Below the pieces are notes generated by a model, which saw nothing but the letters and a program-made list of their open reading frames with translations, was not told the DNA's origin and made no database searches. From Asterella californica (taxonomy: Eukaryota > Streptophyta > Marchantiopsida > Marchantiales > Aytoniaceae): a stretch of DNA of 64,000 nt. The DNA is taken from NCBI GenBank assembly GCA_036924285.1, contig JAYKYS010000014.1:10664001-10728000 (forward strand), read 5' to 3'. This document shows, piece by piece, positions 25,398 to 35,456 of this stretch (positions within the stretch are counted from its first letter, which is position 1; each line of letters starts with the position of its first letter). The position numbers and the translations under genes were made by a program.

Positions 25398-26854
25398 CTT
25401 GAGTAAAATAAAAAAAGATTTTAATTCGTCATGCTCTTGCTTATATAGCTTCTAGAGTGAGTTTACAAGCATTTACCGTATGGGTTCTTTCTTGAATTCT
25501 GGTTGACATGTAATATTTAACAGTTACATTAACTTCGATTTATCACGTTTGTTAAGTCTATAATTACTTTAACACCTATATATATATATATATATATATA
25601 TCAGTATATTTATTACAAAAACGTTCTCCCCAAGTAGACTGACATGTATATTTCTAAAGTGGTCCAAGATTATGCACCATATTGTCCCATATTCACCCCC
25701 TATCTAGCACTCATATAAACTTATGAATTGGACACCAACTCTTTGGAACCTATTTGTACATTAAAACTTACCCAATACGATACAAAAATTGCGAATTAAA
25801 AAATTCCAATCAACTTAACATTAGATGTGACGAAATAAACTAAGAATTCATGGAAATTTTTACAGGAGAATACCAGCATCCATGACTGAGTTTAAATATA
25901 TATATAATAAAAGAATGATTCAATACACTCGACGTGATTTAACTAAGGTATCGTACTCGTAGTAGAGTATCGTTTAATATACATCCCCAAAGAACTGTGA
26001 GAACTTTTACTCGTTTATTGTTATCCAGAAAATATAAGTATTAAGTTGAAAATATATACTAAATAAATATTAAAATTAAAATTTTTTATAAACGTTATTT
26101 ATTAGCCCATGCCTGGAAACACGAGGACTGGAAAAAGACACACATAAGTGATGACTCGATTCTCACGCTTCAGAAGATACAAGACCGGAGAACTGTGCAC
26201 AATTACATTACGATTTAATGAAGCGTTTAATTTATACTTAACCCTACCTCGGGTTAAGTATAAATTAACTCGGAAGAGGGTAAATATACATCCTCTTCCG
26301 AAAATACCTCACGGTATGGATCAATGATAATCACACTTATCATGCAAATATCACAACAGATTACCGTGAAAGATCACCACCAACCTAATATGCAGGTTAT
26401 TAGTTATTAATTCTCCATCCGTTGGATCTAAACATTAACAGTGTGCATCCCCGTGATATTTTAATCTATACCCGACATCGCGAAGTACACATTCCTAGCG
26501 TCAATATAACAAAGCCATAGGGAGCATCAAACTACAAGCTAAAGTATAGCCGAATCTAACTGGGGCTTGACTTTCAACTCACACACACTTTGTCAAACAG
26601 AGCATAAAACGTTTTGGCCTTAGTACTCATGCCTTGGCAAGTGTCCCTGCTCCGCTGATTTGACTTGACTCCGTCCAGTCTGGCGCATATGAGGGTACCT
26701 TTTAATCGGAGTGGCTAAGTGCCAACTCCAGCGTCTTTTCTTCTGGCGTGCTCAGATTGCCAGCAAGGGAGAAGTTATTTCTCACGCCGTGTATCAACCT
26801 TGTGAAGAACGACGGATCGGGAAACAAAATAAAACAGTTAAACCACAGGTGGGG
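25398..26854. other. AT-rich intergenic region
   Basis: Contains a (TA)n microsatellite at about 25577-25601 and one hairpin repeat copy at 26224-26269. The rest is AT-rich sequence without gene signals. Confidence 0.55.
26224..26269. repeat. AT-rich hairpin repeat, copy 5
   Basis: AATTTATACTTAACCC pairs perfectly with GGGTTAAGTATAAATT around TACCTC. CGGAAGAGGGTAAATATACA and then CCTCTTCCG follow, again a second small hairpin. Confidence 0.75.
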
Positions 26855-26862
26855 TATAAAAA
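26855..26862 (+). promoter_or_regulatory. Candidate TATA box
   Basis: GGGGTATAAAAACACC is a good TATA context. About 25 bases further on is CCACGTCA, then GC-rich sequence. It points toward the ORF at 27826, about 0.95 kb away, which would imply a long leader or a first intron. Transcription is inference. Confidence 0.4.
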
Positions 26863-27119
26863 CACCCTCTGTGCCACGTCATTTCCCTTTCGCTCACAGT
26901 AGCGAGCGAGGTCGATGCCGGACTGGGTATCACGCGCGGGGAACATTTTTCCGGTCTCTTAGGGTTTAGGTTCCAAGCGGCAGTCGTGAAGATGATCGCT
27001 CTCGACGAGGCCTGTCGCCGCACTGCTTGTGTAATCTGGGGTTTTTTTCCACACGACTGCTACGGACTGGGACTCGCTTGTGTTGACGCTTCTCTGGACT
27101 CTGCAGCCGGGCACTCGTA

Positions 27120-27760
27120 AGAATCATTTTGGTGCCTTATCATCGTAATCTACCTGGTGCTCAGTTTGGCGTTGTCTTTATCATTTTGGTGCCTTTTTGC
27201 CAGGCTCCGATCCAAGGCTTTTTGTCGCTGTCGTTGTCAGATTGGTGACTTTTTGGAGTGCTCCGATCCAAGCTTGGCAGGCTGCGACTTCGGGCTGCTG
27301 GGGGTTATTTTCTGAACTGGTTTTTTCGTCTGGCGGGCGAGTCATATCTGGTTTCGCTACGCTATTTCTCGCTGGTTTTCTCATCTGGCCGGTGACTTCG
27401 TTTTGTTTGTGCTGTGGTTATTTCTCGCTACGCTTCTTTTCTGGCGGTTAGTGCGTCCATATTTACCTCGATCCTCTCAGGTACATTGTCTACTTCGTGA
27501 CTTTGTGCGTTTGTAGCCGATCCGTGGCTGCTCGCTGCAGCCTGCGACTTCGGCCACTTTGTACGAGGGCTATATTTCAGTCCGGTTTTCATCTCGCGGT
27601 TACTGACCTCCGGTTTTTCACTGCAGGGGCGGGCTATCGATAATAAGTTTCGATTTTGGCTTCTTTTTAGCCATCTTGGCTGTTGGCTCTGTTTTGACAT
27701 AGCTCCGGGTACCTTGTCCTCTCCCTATTTGTTGTTTCTCCAGCTGTTTAGTATCGCCGG
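27120..27760 (+). other. Leader-like region with diffuse repeats
   Basis: The region is pyrimidine-rich on the plus strand, with short recurring phrases (ATTTTGGTGCCTT twice, TGCTCCGATCCAAG with GGCTCCGATCCAAGG, ATTTCTCGCTACGCTT with TTCGCTACGCTATTTC). It has no clear ORF of its own. It may be 5' leader or intron of the ORF at 27826. Confidence 0.35.
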
Positions 27761-27825
27761 TGTTCTGTCTGTACTGTTATTTTGGTGTTCTGGCACTACT
27801 GCTTCTCCTTTCTTTCATTTCGGCC

Positions 27826-28251
27826 ATGGCCAGCCGCAGTCGATCAGGTCCTATGCCACGGAGAGTCTCCTCACAAGACCTCTGGAATCCTCCGCATCTC
27901 GAAGTGCTTCTTGAGGACGTGTGGAAGTTCTCGTGGCCTAGTACAGAGGATGGTGAGAGGATCAGAAGGTGGAAATTCGTCTCTGTGGATAAGTTGAGAG
28001 TGAAGTTTCCTGAGTTTTGCACAGCTTGCGATAAGTTTGCTGTAGAGCAGTTCGATGTGAAGGAGCTAAAACTTTGTGCAGCACATTCGTTTGCAGAGAC
28101 TGAAATGAAGCGAAAACGCTTTTCTGTTTATAAGCAACTCGCCAAAACAGTTGGTTATGTTGAGCGTACTGCCTTTCCAGATTATCTTCAGTCAGCAGTT
28201 CAGACCACTTGGGAGTCGCCTGGAGAATCACACATAGATTTTGTACCATGA
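27826..28251 (+). CDS. Hypothetical 141-aa protein, possibly transposon-linked
   Basis: From ATG at 27826 (MASRSRSGPMPRRVSSQDLW) to TGA at about 28249 the frame is open. It is Arg/Ser-rich at the start and then compact with aromatic residues (WKFVSVDKLRVKFPEF, CAAHSFAETEMKRKR). Two Cys in CTACD and CAAH could bind metal, but no known fold is evident. An upstream in-frame start at 27760 adds a hydrophobic stretch (MFCLYCYFGVLALLLLL); I prefer 27826 because its ATG context (GCCATGG) is close to ideal. It lies just before the palindrome array and the Kolobok-like transposase of opposite strand, so it may be a second ORF of that transposon or a host gene that the transposon landed beside. I do not recognise the family. 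Confidence 0.4.
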   Translation: MASRSRSGPMPRRVSSQDLWNPPHLEVLLEDVWKFSWPSTEDGERIRRWKFVSVDKLRVKFPEFCTACDKFAVEQFDVKELKLCAAHSFAETEMKRKRFSVYKQLAKTVGYVERTAFPDYLQSAVQTTWESPGESHIDFVP

Positions 28252-28388
28252 TTTGCAGTATTTTTGTGAGTTTGTTTCGGCTGTTGTTCTGTGTGTGTTG
28301 TGTTTTTGTGGGCAATAGGCCTCCTCCTCCCTAGGACCCATTGATAGTAGGTGTCAATGGCGAGGGAAGAAGGAACTTCTGCTGGAAC

Positions 28389-28426
28389 CGGTTCCAGTTT
28401 AGGAGGTTCAACTCCTCCCAGAAGTA
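28389..28426. repeat. Two adjacent palindromes
   Basis: CTGGAACCGGTTCCAG is a perfect 16-bp palindrome. It is followed after four bases by GGAGGTTCAACTCCTCC, a hairpin with a short loop. They stand just outside the AACAGGTT array. Confidence 0.75.
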
Positions 28427-28504
28427 CTCATATGAAAATTTTTTCAATTCTGTGTATTGTTTTAGACAGGTTTGCTAATGATGGGCTCGAACAGGATTAC
28501 TTTA

Positions 28505-28686
28505 CTAAACCTGTTACCCAAACAGGTTTTGAAAACCTGTTTCGGAACAGGTTCTTGAAACCTGTTCAGGTAACAGGTTTTGCAAACCTGAGTCCGAACA
28601 GGTTCACAAAAACCTGTTCCGTAACAGGTTTTCAAAACCTGTCGAGAACAGGTTTTCAAAACCTGTCGAGAACAGGTTTTCAAAGA
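28505..28686. repeat. Array of AACAGGTT palindromes, array 1
   Basis: About eight inverted-repeat units follow one another, each pairing AACAGGTTTT with AAAACCTGTT, either directly or around 2-5 bases. Spacers such as CGAG, CCGT, CGG and CAGG are short and differ. The last two full units (TTTTCAAAACCTGTCGAGAA) are identical, suggesting recent tandem copying. It lies on the 3' side of the minus-strand transposase. Confidence 0.9.
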
Positions 28687-28709
28687 AAACCCACTTCCAA
28701 CACTTGGTA

Positions 28710-28775
28710 AAAAAAAAGGGACCCACGGGTAAAAAAAAAGAAACCCACGGATTTTCCTCCATATATAAAAAGACA
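28710..28775. repeat. Short tandem repeat with A-runs
   Basis: GGTAAAAAAAAAG followed by ACCCACGG occurs twice, then TCCATATATAAAAAGAC, a TATA-like stretch. It follows array 1 directly. Confidence 0.6.
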
Positions 28776-29159
28776 TTATAAATTGGAGGAATTTCGAAAT
28801 CTGTTTCTTCCCCGTTCAGGCCATATTCAAGGGAAGTACATATAGAGTAGAATAATATTATAATACGCGTACAGATAAATCAGAACGTGTACAAATGAAC
28901 TCTGTGTGTTATATACAAGAGTAGAAGAATTCGAGTGAAAGAATAAAACTTAGTCTTTGTGTGTATTGTATATATATATATACATGCGTATGTGTATAAA
29001 ATGGTACGCATGTACTTACGTATTTGAGAGTTTGTAAGGAACAAATCTTTGGGACAGAAGGCACCATCTCAGCAAATCGTAGCAGCAAGGCTACTCTGCC
29101 GCTTACAATACCTCGTCCCATATTTAAATCGTCTGCAAAGGATTCATCTCCCCGATCAT

Positions 29160-29290
29160 CTGAAAACCTGTTCTGGAAACAGATTTTGAAAACCTGTTGA
29201 TAACAGGTTTTCTAAACCTTATTCGTAACAGATTTTCCGAACCTGTTGAAATCAGGTTTTGAAAACCTGTTTGGGAAACAGGTTCTTCAA
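29160..29290. repeat. Array of AACAGGTT palindromes, array 2
   Basis: The same palindromes as at 28505-28686 but more decayed (ACAGATTTT, AAACCTTATT). It ends GGAAACAGGTTCTTC. The two arrays bracket about 470 bp. Confidence 0.85.
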
Positions 29291-29639
29291 TGTTTCGAAA
29301 TGAAGTTCCTGAAACGTCTGTAGACCGTCGGAAGGAAGCCTCGAGCGGGTAGAGGAAAGAAAATACATTTGATAAAATACTCAAAACATACTCAAATTCC
29401 ATACAGCCATTCCTTAAAAATACTCCAGAAATACTCCAAAAACAAAAGAGATTTATTAAAAACCAAAATAAATAACTTTGCAGTTTCAAAAATAGAAGAT
29501 AATCACGTATGACCTATGACTTCTCCTCGTTCCATATCAGCCTGCACGTTCCAAACATAATCTCTTGGTTAGAAATATTTTATGACAAATTATCTGAAGA
29601 TGAATACTCTGAGACTAAAGACCAAGAACCACTTACTTG

Positions 29640-32102
29640 TCAAGTTGATGAACGGACACCAAACAGTCTTTCTCTTAGTGCGGTCTTCCACACGGTAGTC
29701 CGAGGTGGTAACACCCGAGTTGTGGATGTTCTATGTCGTACCGATGTGTGTTGTGGTCGACGCTCATAAATCTTGATGGGCTCTCGAACTATGTTCTCAT
29801 TCCAATCCATGCCGCATGCAGCAAGTCGCGCCTCATGAGTTTTTTGGAAGTGAATCCTCTTAGTAGCAAACTTGCATATTACAGAGTTGAAAGTCTCAGA
29901 CATGTAGTTCTCTCGCGCTCGTGTGTAGAACCGCATCTTAGCGGACGTTATGGCCCGTTGAAGAAATGCCGTCATGGCAATATGCGTCGGAGAATCTACA
30001 GAAGAACAAGATGTATTTAGCGCAAACATCATATATCTATTTATGAAAACGAGTTATCATTTCAAAGAGAAGTAAACTTACTCTTCTCGTAGTACTTGTC
30101 AAGTGCTGGTCGGTATCAAGTCGTAACCATCGCAGCAAGGTCTTTGTGTTCCTATCATCCGTTGTAAGATGAGACAAGATATATGGTCCCCTGCCCAATG
30201 GTCTGCTGCATTCCTAATGTCCAAACACAAGGTAGAGCAATCATCCTCCTCTTGAGCATAACGACCATCAGGACCAACGGTTCTCCGTGCATTCAGTTGA
30301 CAACAAGTGTAAATCCAGCCCTTCAGCTTGTCAGCAATACCGTGCTCAGATAGCTCCGGGTACATCAAACGCCGAGATCGCATCGAGCCTCCCTCCTCTA
30401 GATGCCTAAGTTGTGCCACTCGCTGAACTAACACCGGCTTGTTACCAACTATCGGAGCTCCTTGAAGACGAAGCCAAGCCACCAAATGGCGCTTGGTCAA
30501 GAGCTCCAAGTCAGCAACCACTTTGGCGTCTTCCACACCGCCAGGGGGTCGCTTTTTGGTCTGTAGGTCCACCAAAAACTTCTTCACCACGTTCTTACAC
30601 TTGTGTCATAAATCCTTTTGAGACACAATCCCGTGACGAAGCAATATGGCATCCACAGAGGATTTATCGTCGTGTACTACCTCATCGGGCACAATACCAC
30701 GAGCGATCAATCGTTGAATACCGATCTCAAACGCACGATCCTCGATAAGCCACGAGTTGTTGCCGGTCTCAACGCGTGTCATGTTCACCATCTCAATGAC
30801 AGGTCCGTCATGAGCAGCAATGAATGCACACGTGCCGTTATACCCATTTCTCGTAGAATCATACCGTAGATCAGCATACACGACAAAATTACCTAGCATA
30901 TGACAAAGATAAACACTAAATGTAATAGTTCATCGTGTCTACAAATACATAAAATATCTGTCTAAACATAAAAAGCATAAATAATACATGTAAGGTGAGC
31001 ATGAAATTAAACAATTCAAGCAGTGGAAAAGAGGATTTAACTCTCAATGTTGCCAAGAAATAAAAGAGCTAGATGTGTTCTTACCTCCCGCAGGTAACTC
31101 ATTCAAGTCTGGAAAGTGTCTCCTCATCACTTCACTTTGCACTTCATCTTTCAGTCTTGCCCACTGATCCAACGTCACCTCCACCCATCCAATCTCACGA
31201 TGTTTCTCACTCTGGAAATAAAAGAAATGGGTCCTAGACACTGGAGCCAACCCTCCCTCTCTGTACACCGAGTCTAATTGGGAAAACCCTAAACCGGCAC
31301 ATAGTGCTGCACTATAAAGCCTATGAGTGATGTCAGGGACATGATTATACATCTCTATCTCTGTGGATCTCCAACCGTAGGTGTGACGATATGGACAGAT
31401 AAGCTTTAGAGACCAGCTCTGATGGATGGATGAGATAATGGGAGGTAGAAAGAACTGCTCGCATCCATGGTGCGGACATTTCACTCTAAAAAGATGGAAG
31501 AGCTCTCTCAACCTAGACTGTGCGACAAAACCGTAGGTGGGGAGGGAATCAACTTCGGCTCCTACTACACGCTCATCATCTATCCCCACGGTCTCAGTGG
31601 TCGGCACAGAAGGCACTTGCGAGTCAACTACTTGATCAGCTAGTGTCGGGAGGACCCCTCCATCCTAAATAACAATAATAGGAATAATTAACACAAGCTC
31701 TTGAAAACAATTCAGATAAACATACACGCAAAGTGGAAAACAATGTACCTGGGTCAAGATCGAATGGACGCCAAGAGCGTGTAAGACTAACGGGTCAGCG
31801 TCGAACTCTCCATCGTCCGCCTCTGCAGCATCTACCTCCAAAACACCCTCCTCTGGGATTACATCTGGATCTGCGGGTAAGACTTCAGCCTCCCTGACCA
31901 TCTGATCTATTCTACCATCTGCGATGGAGAAAAGAAACCTAAACACGGCAGCGTGCCCGGCTGTAGGTCCTAACAGTCTCATCAACTGAACATAACGTGG
32001 AAGTAAACTCTTTGGGACCCTCACCATACCCGTAGGGACCTCCAGACATCCTCTAGGTGCATGACGGTCTCCGGGACGTCTAGGATGAACTCGTGGTGGC
32101 AT
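29640..32102 (-). pseudogene. Kolobok-like DDE transposase with SAP domain, decayed
   Basis: Four exons with good GT-AG junctions: 32102-31749, 31664-31085, 30892-30082 and 29995-29640; introns of 84, 192 and 86 bp. Exon 2 has a Cys/His-rich zinc-ribbon-like part (VKCPHHGCEQFF, LICPYRHTYGWRST). Exon 3 has the first catalytic Asp (YADLRYDST), the probable second (VVHDDKSSVDAIL) and a KCKNVVKKF helix. It then has a SAP-type DNA-binding segment (LLTKRHLVAWLRLQGAPIVG). Exon 4 has the catalytic Glu region (ENYMSETFNSVI) and a DWNEN motif. This order matches Kolobok/KDZ-type transposases; the superfamily is inferred. The frame is broken by a TGA at 30606-30608, where relatives have Trp before His, and by a one-base frameshift at about 30100-30130. 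The copy is therefore dead, yet splice sites are intact, so decay is recent. Confidence 0.8.
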
Positions 32103-32400
32103 GATAATAAGAAATGTAAAGCTCAATAGTAATCAGTCCTATCCATCCGGAGGTCCAACAAAGTATTTGTAAGTGAACAATACAAATACAAAGCCTGACC
32201 TAAATTGTACTTAGCTTAGAACAAAATATCGTCCCTATCTGTCCCCTAAATCCTAAGGCAAAAAGACTCAACAAACAAACCTTTAGCTAAGTTGCAAAAA
32301 ACGAGAGGAAAAGGAGACTAAAAGACCCAAAGGAAGATACAAAGAAGAAAGTGTCCACAGAAAAACTAAAGAGAAAAAATGAAAGAGGCGAGACCTAGAG

Positions 32401-32580
32401 AGGAGGGCACATCCAAAGCCCTCCTCCTCACAGGAGGCCAACCTCCTGTCAGCGCCGAATTGTGCCTGACAGGAGGAGGATTGGCCGCCAGCCACTCTTG
32501 ACGTCCGCGCGTCAGGAGTTCCGGCTGCCGGAAACCTTTTCCGGCAGCCGGAAATGGCGTCGGCCGGCAGAGTATTTTCG
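32401..32580. repeat. Cluster of GC-rich hairpins
   Basis: At least three stems follow each other: AGGAGGGC/GCCCTCCT (32401-32425), ACCTCCTGTCAG/CTGACAGGAGG (32441-32476) and CCGGCTGCCGGAAA/TTTCCGGCAGCCGG (32521-32551, perfect). They lie about 300-450 bp upstream of the transposase start, opposite the palindrome arrays, and may be the other subterminal region of the element. Target-site duplications were not found. Confidence 0.75.
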
Positions 32581-32790
32581 CGGCGCGAGGGTCAAGCCGC
32601 CCATCGGCTTCGATCGGGTTTCCGCGTTTGGTCTCAATCACCAGGGTAGTGGCGCGATGTTCTTGTCCTGAATAGTTTGCAGTTTCTAACGTGCAGTACA
32701 TTTGTAAAAGAACATTTCAAAATTCAAAAATTCAAAATATTCTTCTTGATTGGCTGAGAACGATTTCAAATTAGATCCATTGTTGCTCAG

Positions 32791-33012
32791 CCTGTAGATA
32801 TCCATTGTAACTCATCAAGGGTTCAAAAGGTAGGTCTTGAAGTACTCTTTCTTTCAAGGGGTAGCCTGTAGATATCCATTGTAACTCATCAAGGGTTCAA
32901 AAGGTAGGTCTTGAAGTACTCTTTCTTTCAAAGGGTAGCCTGTAGATATCCATTGTAACTCATCAAGGGTTCAAAAGGTAGGTCTTGAACTACTCTTTCT
33001 TTCAAGGGGTAG
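32791..33012. repeat. 74-bp tandem repeat, three copies
   Basis: Units begin CCTGTAGATATCCATTGTAA at 32791, 32865 and 32939 and differ by only a few bases. No start or stop pattern makes it coding. It may mark the flank of the transposon. Confidence 0.95.
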
Positions 33013-34514
33013 ATCAGTCGATTTAGTTCAGTAATGATTACAAACCAGCCTTGCTCAGTTCTGGTGGGCTATCCCGATATGACTAAATCTGTTTAGATCG
33101 CGACTAAAATGATTAGTGGTGGTATATCCCACCGCTAATCGCCACTTAAGTACTGCACCTAGTGGTTTAAAGCACACTGAGAACAATTCGACGCAAAAAG
33201 GACGCTGCTGCTTGCAGTTTGTGTATGGATTATTCCTACCTATATCGTAGGGTTCGCCTAAACGCGACTAACTCCGCACAATAATTGAGGTAGAGCTTTA
33301 AAGTCTTCGCTTCGCTGGGCATCAAGTGTTGTACTGTATCCCACTGTCCGGCAGCTGCGTGCATCCTTCTAGCAGTGGTGCTCAGGGCAGATGTACGATA
33401 CAGCTGAAGATTCGAGAAACTATAGTGTAAGTCCTCTGCGCTAAAGGAAAACTTCACGCACTGCACAGCAAGCATGGTTCACTCTATGCTGAAATGCAAG
33501 TCAGCCAAAACTGTGATAGGGAGTTCCGATAACCCTGTACTAATAGAGAGAGAGATATGCAGAGGCTCGAGGAGTGCAGGACAACACAAGATTCTTTTGC
33601 TTCAAAAGAGTTCATGCGGCTTTCGTGGATAAGGAGTCAACTAACAAGAAGCACACTTCGTCGACAACCAAGCCGTTCATAGTGGGGTGGTTAAGAGCAA
33701 TTCCTAGACGAATTTGGTGTGCTTTGCTTCGTATGGGCGGCGCATCCACCTTCTGCCTGCGGAAAAATCCAAGAAAATGGCAAAGGAGGTTCGTAGCACA
33801 TTATATCACAGGATCAGAAAATCAAGATTCGGACCCGAGAGTAGTAATTTCAGAATGCCTCGAATGTCGCCTAGTTGAGAACATACTCTCAGAAATATGG
33901 GAAGAAGGCACAGAAGTGCTTAGAGGCTAGAAGATGAGTTTACACAGAAGGGTGGTGAAGAGTATGTGATGCTCCCAAATTATACCAAGTACTCCCCACA
34001 TGTCCAAAAACGAGAGTAAGAAGAACTCGGAGAGAAATAAGTCCTACATTCCCACTTGTCTACCTTCCTAACAGGCGTCGAGTCACTCCTGACACATAAT
34101 AACACTCGGAGTAGATCAATCTGTCATTGCACGTATATCAATGTAGATAAGTATTCTTAGCAAGTTTACTGAAACACATTTGAATGTAATTACAGGGAGG
34201 AGGTAGTAAAAACTACTTCAGAGAATATGTTTGCTGAAAAAGATAAAGCACGTTGTTCAGCCAGCCAGCTACAGAGATGTTAGTTGGCATGCTGTTTTTT
34301 AATCACTCCATAAGGTTCTCCTACAGGCAACTCTCAAACCCGTCCATCACTTCCCCAAGTGGCCCCAAATCTCGAAGGCATTCCCAGCCAAGCCAACTCC
34401 GTCACTAACTCTTCGATCGAGGTGATGTAGAGCAGATCACTTCACCTTCGACATTCTGCTCGGGCGTACACAAACTGGTGGTACTTCCCTAAAGTCACAT
34501 GCACATTATCTACA
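33013..34514. other. Intergenic, one unsupported ORF
   Basis: An open frame of 118 codons at 33574-33930 (plus) has basic and tryptophan residues but no motif that I know. A 79-codon frame at 33236-33475 (minus) is likewise unplaced. The last 300-400 bases before 34515 are likely the 3' untranslated region of the syntaxin. Confidence 0.45.
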
Positions 34515-35456
34515 CTAGGATTTCGACAAACTGGTCGCGATGGGAACGACAATTACCAAAATGATAATCAAAACGATTATAATAGCTATACACGTCCACT
34601 TGCGGGTGCTCCTTTGGTGGCTTTTAGCGACAACAAGGTGTCCTCGTGCGCCCTCGACATACGACTGTGCCCTATTCACCTGTGTCTCGATATTGTCTAG
34701 CATCGTCCCTTGGGACTCAACAAGGACAGCCAAGTCCAAAAATATTTGGTGCAGCTCTAAAAGACTCTTCTCAATCTCCTTCACTCCATCGTGTCTTTCT
34801 TGAATCTCCTTGATTGTCTCGATAATCTGACCCCGACCTTGTTCCTGAATTGCCTTCTGCAAGAAGTTCTCGCTCTCCCCAGTATCGATTATCTTTTCAA
34901 GAGTTTCTTCATCTGGCTTCTGACCGGTGACGGTGTAATAGCGCCGCTCTATAGTCTCCCTATACTCTTGCATAATCTTGTCCCGGAGCATCCCAAACTC
35001 TTCCATCAGATCTTTCAGCTTCTTAGTTAGACTCTTCGTCATTGAGGATCGTGTTCGCTCAGTAGGTGTGCCTTCCTCACATCCCTTGATTCGTCGGCTA
35101 GCAGTATTAGCTTTGTCGAGCTCTTCTAGCTTCACTTTAACCGATCTGGCTGTCTTGTTGACCTCCGCCAAATCTCTGTCCATGCGATCCCTCAGAGCTT
35201 TCATGGCTTGCGCCTTGTGTATGGTCTTGCTTTCTTCATTCGAATCCTGGAGTTTCACCAGAAGAGATTTGATCTTGTCCATCTCAATCTTGATGGCATT
35301 AACTTCATCGAAGAAACTGGCCAGGTTCTTCTCTGGATCGATATCCTGCATTTCCATCTCGCCTCCATACTCCAGATCACGCATAGCATCTCGCTTCAAG
35401 TCCACATAGTTCCGCGCTCTCCCGCCTGAATATGTTTTTTGCAAAAGATCGTTCAT
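34515..35456 (-). CDS. Qa-SNARE syntaxin, SYP12-like, plasma membrane
   Basis: A single uninterrupted frame of 313 codons opens with MNDLL, the typical start of plant SYP1 syntaxins. It has an N-terminal Habc three-helix region (about 35-155, with SKTIHKAQAMKALRDRMDRD). A linker and a SNARE helix (about 213-275) follow, with the conserved AIQEQGRGQIIETIKEIQER. The zero-layer glutamine in VESQGTMLDNIE is at residue 249. A C-terminal membrane anchor spans about 288-310. GCEEGTPTERTRSSM and RRYYTVTGQKPDE resemble the SYP121/KNOLLE branch more than SYP13. Such proteins pair with SNAP33-type and VAMP72 SNAREs to fuse secretory vesicles with the plasma membrane or cell plate. All key residues are present and it looks functional. 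Lack of introns is common in SYP12 genes. Confidence 0.95.
   Translation of the reverse strand: MNDLLQKTYSGGRARNYVDLKRDAMRDLEYGGEMEMQDIDPEKNLASFFDEVNAIKIEMDKIKSLLVKLQDSNEESKTIHKAQAMKALRDRMDRDLAEVNKTARSVKVKLEELDKANTASRRIKGCEEGTPTERTRSSMTKSLTKKLKDLMEEFGMLRDKIMQEYRETIERRYYTVTGQKPDEETLEKIIDTGESENFLQKAIQEQGRGQIIETIKEIQERHDGVKEIEKSLLELHQIFLDLAVLVESQGTMLDNIETQVNRAQSYVEGARGHLVVAKSHQRSTRKWTCIAIIIVLIIILVIVVPIATSLSKS

Noticed and set aside
25577..25601. (TA)n run as a replication origin or matrix element
   Set aside because: A simple dinucleotide microsatellite explains it.
28505..28686. CRISPR-like array of direct repeats
   Set aside because: The units are palindromes with spacers of only 2-7 bases, no constant repeat-spacer plan, and the setting is a plant nuclear genome.
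28351..28710. 119-codon open frame with repeated TGFQNLSR peptide
   Set aside because: The peptide repeat is just the translation of the palindrome array; decayed array 2 shows no coding constraint.
33574..33930. 118-codon ORF near 33.6 kb
   Set aside because: Open but without family resemblance, splice support or repeat copies; not enough to call a gene.
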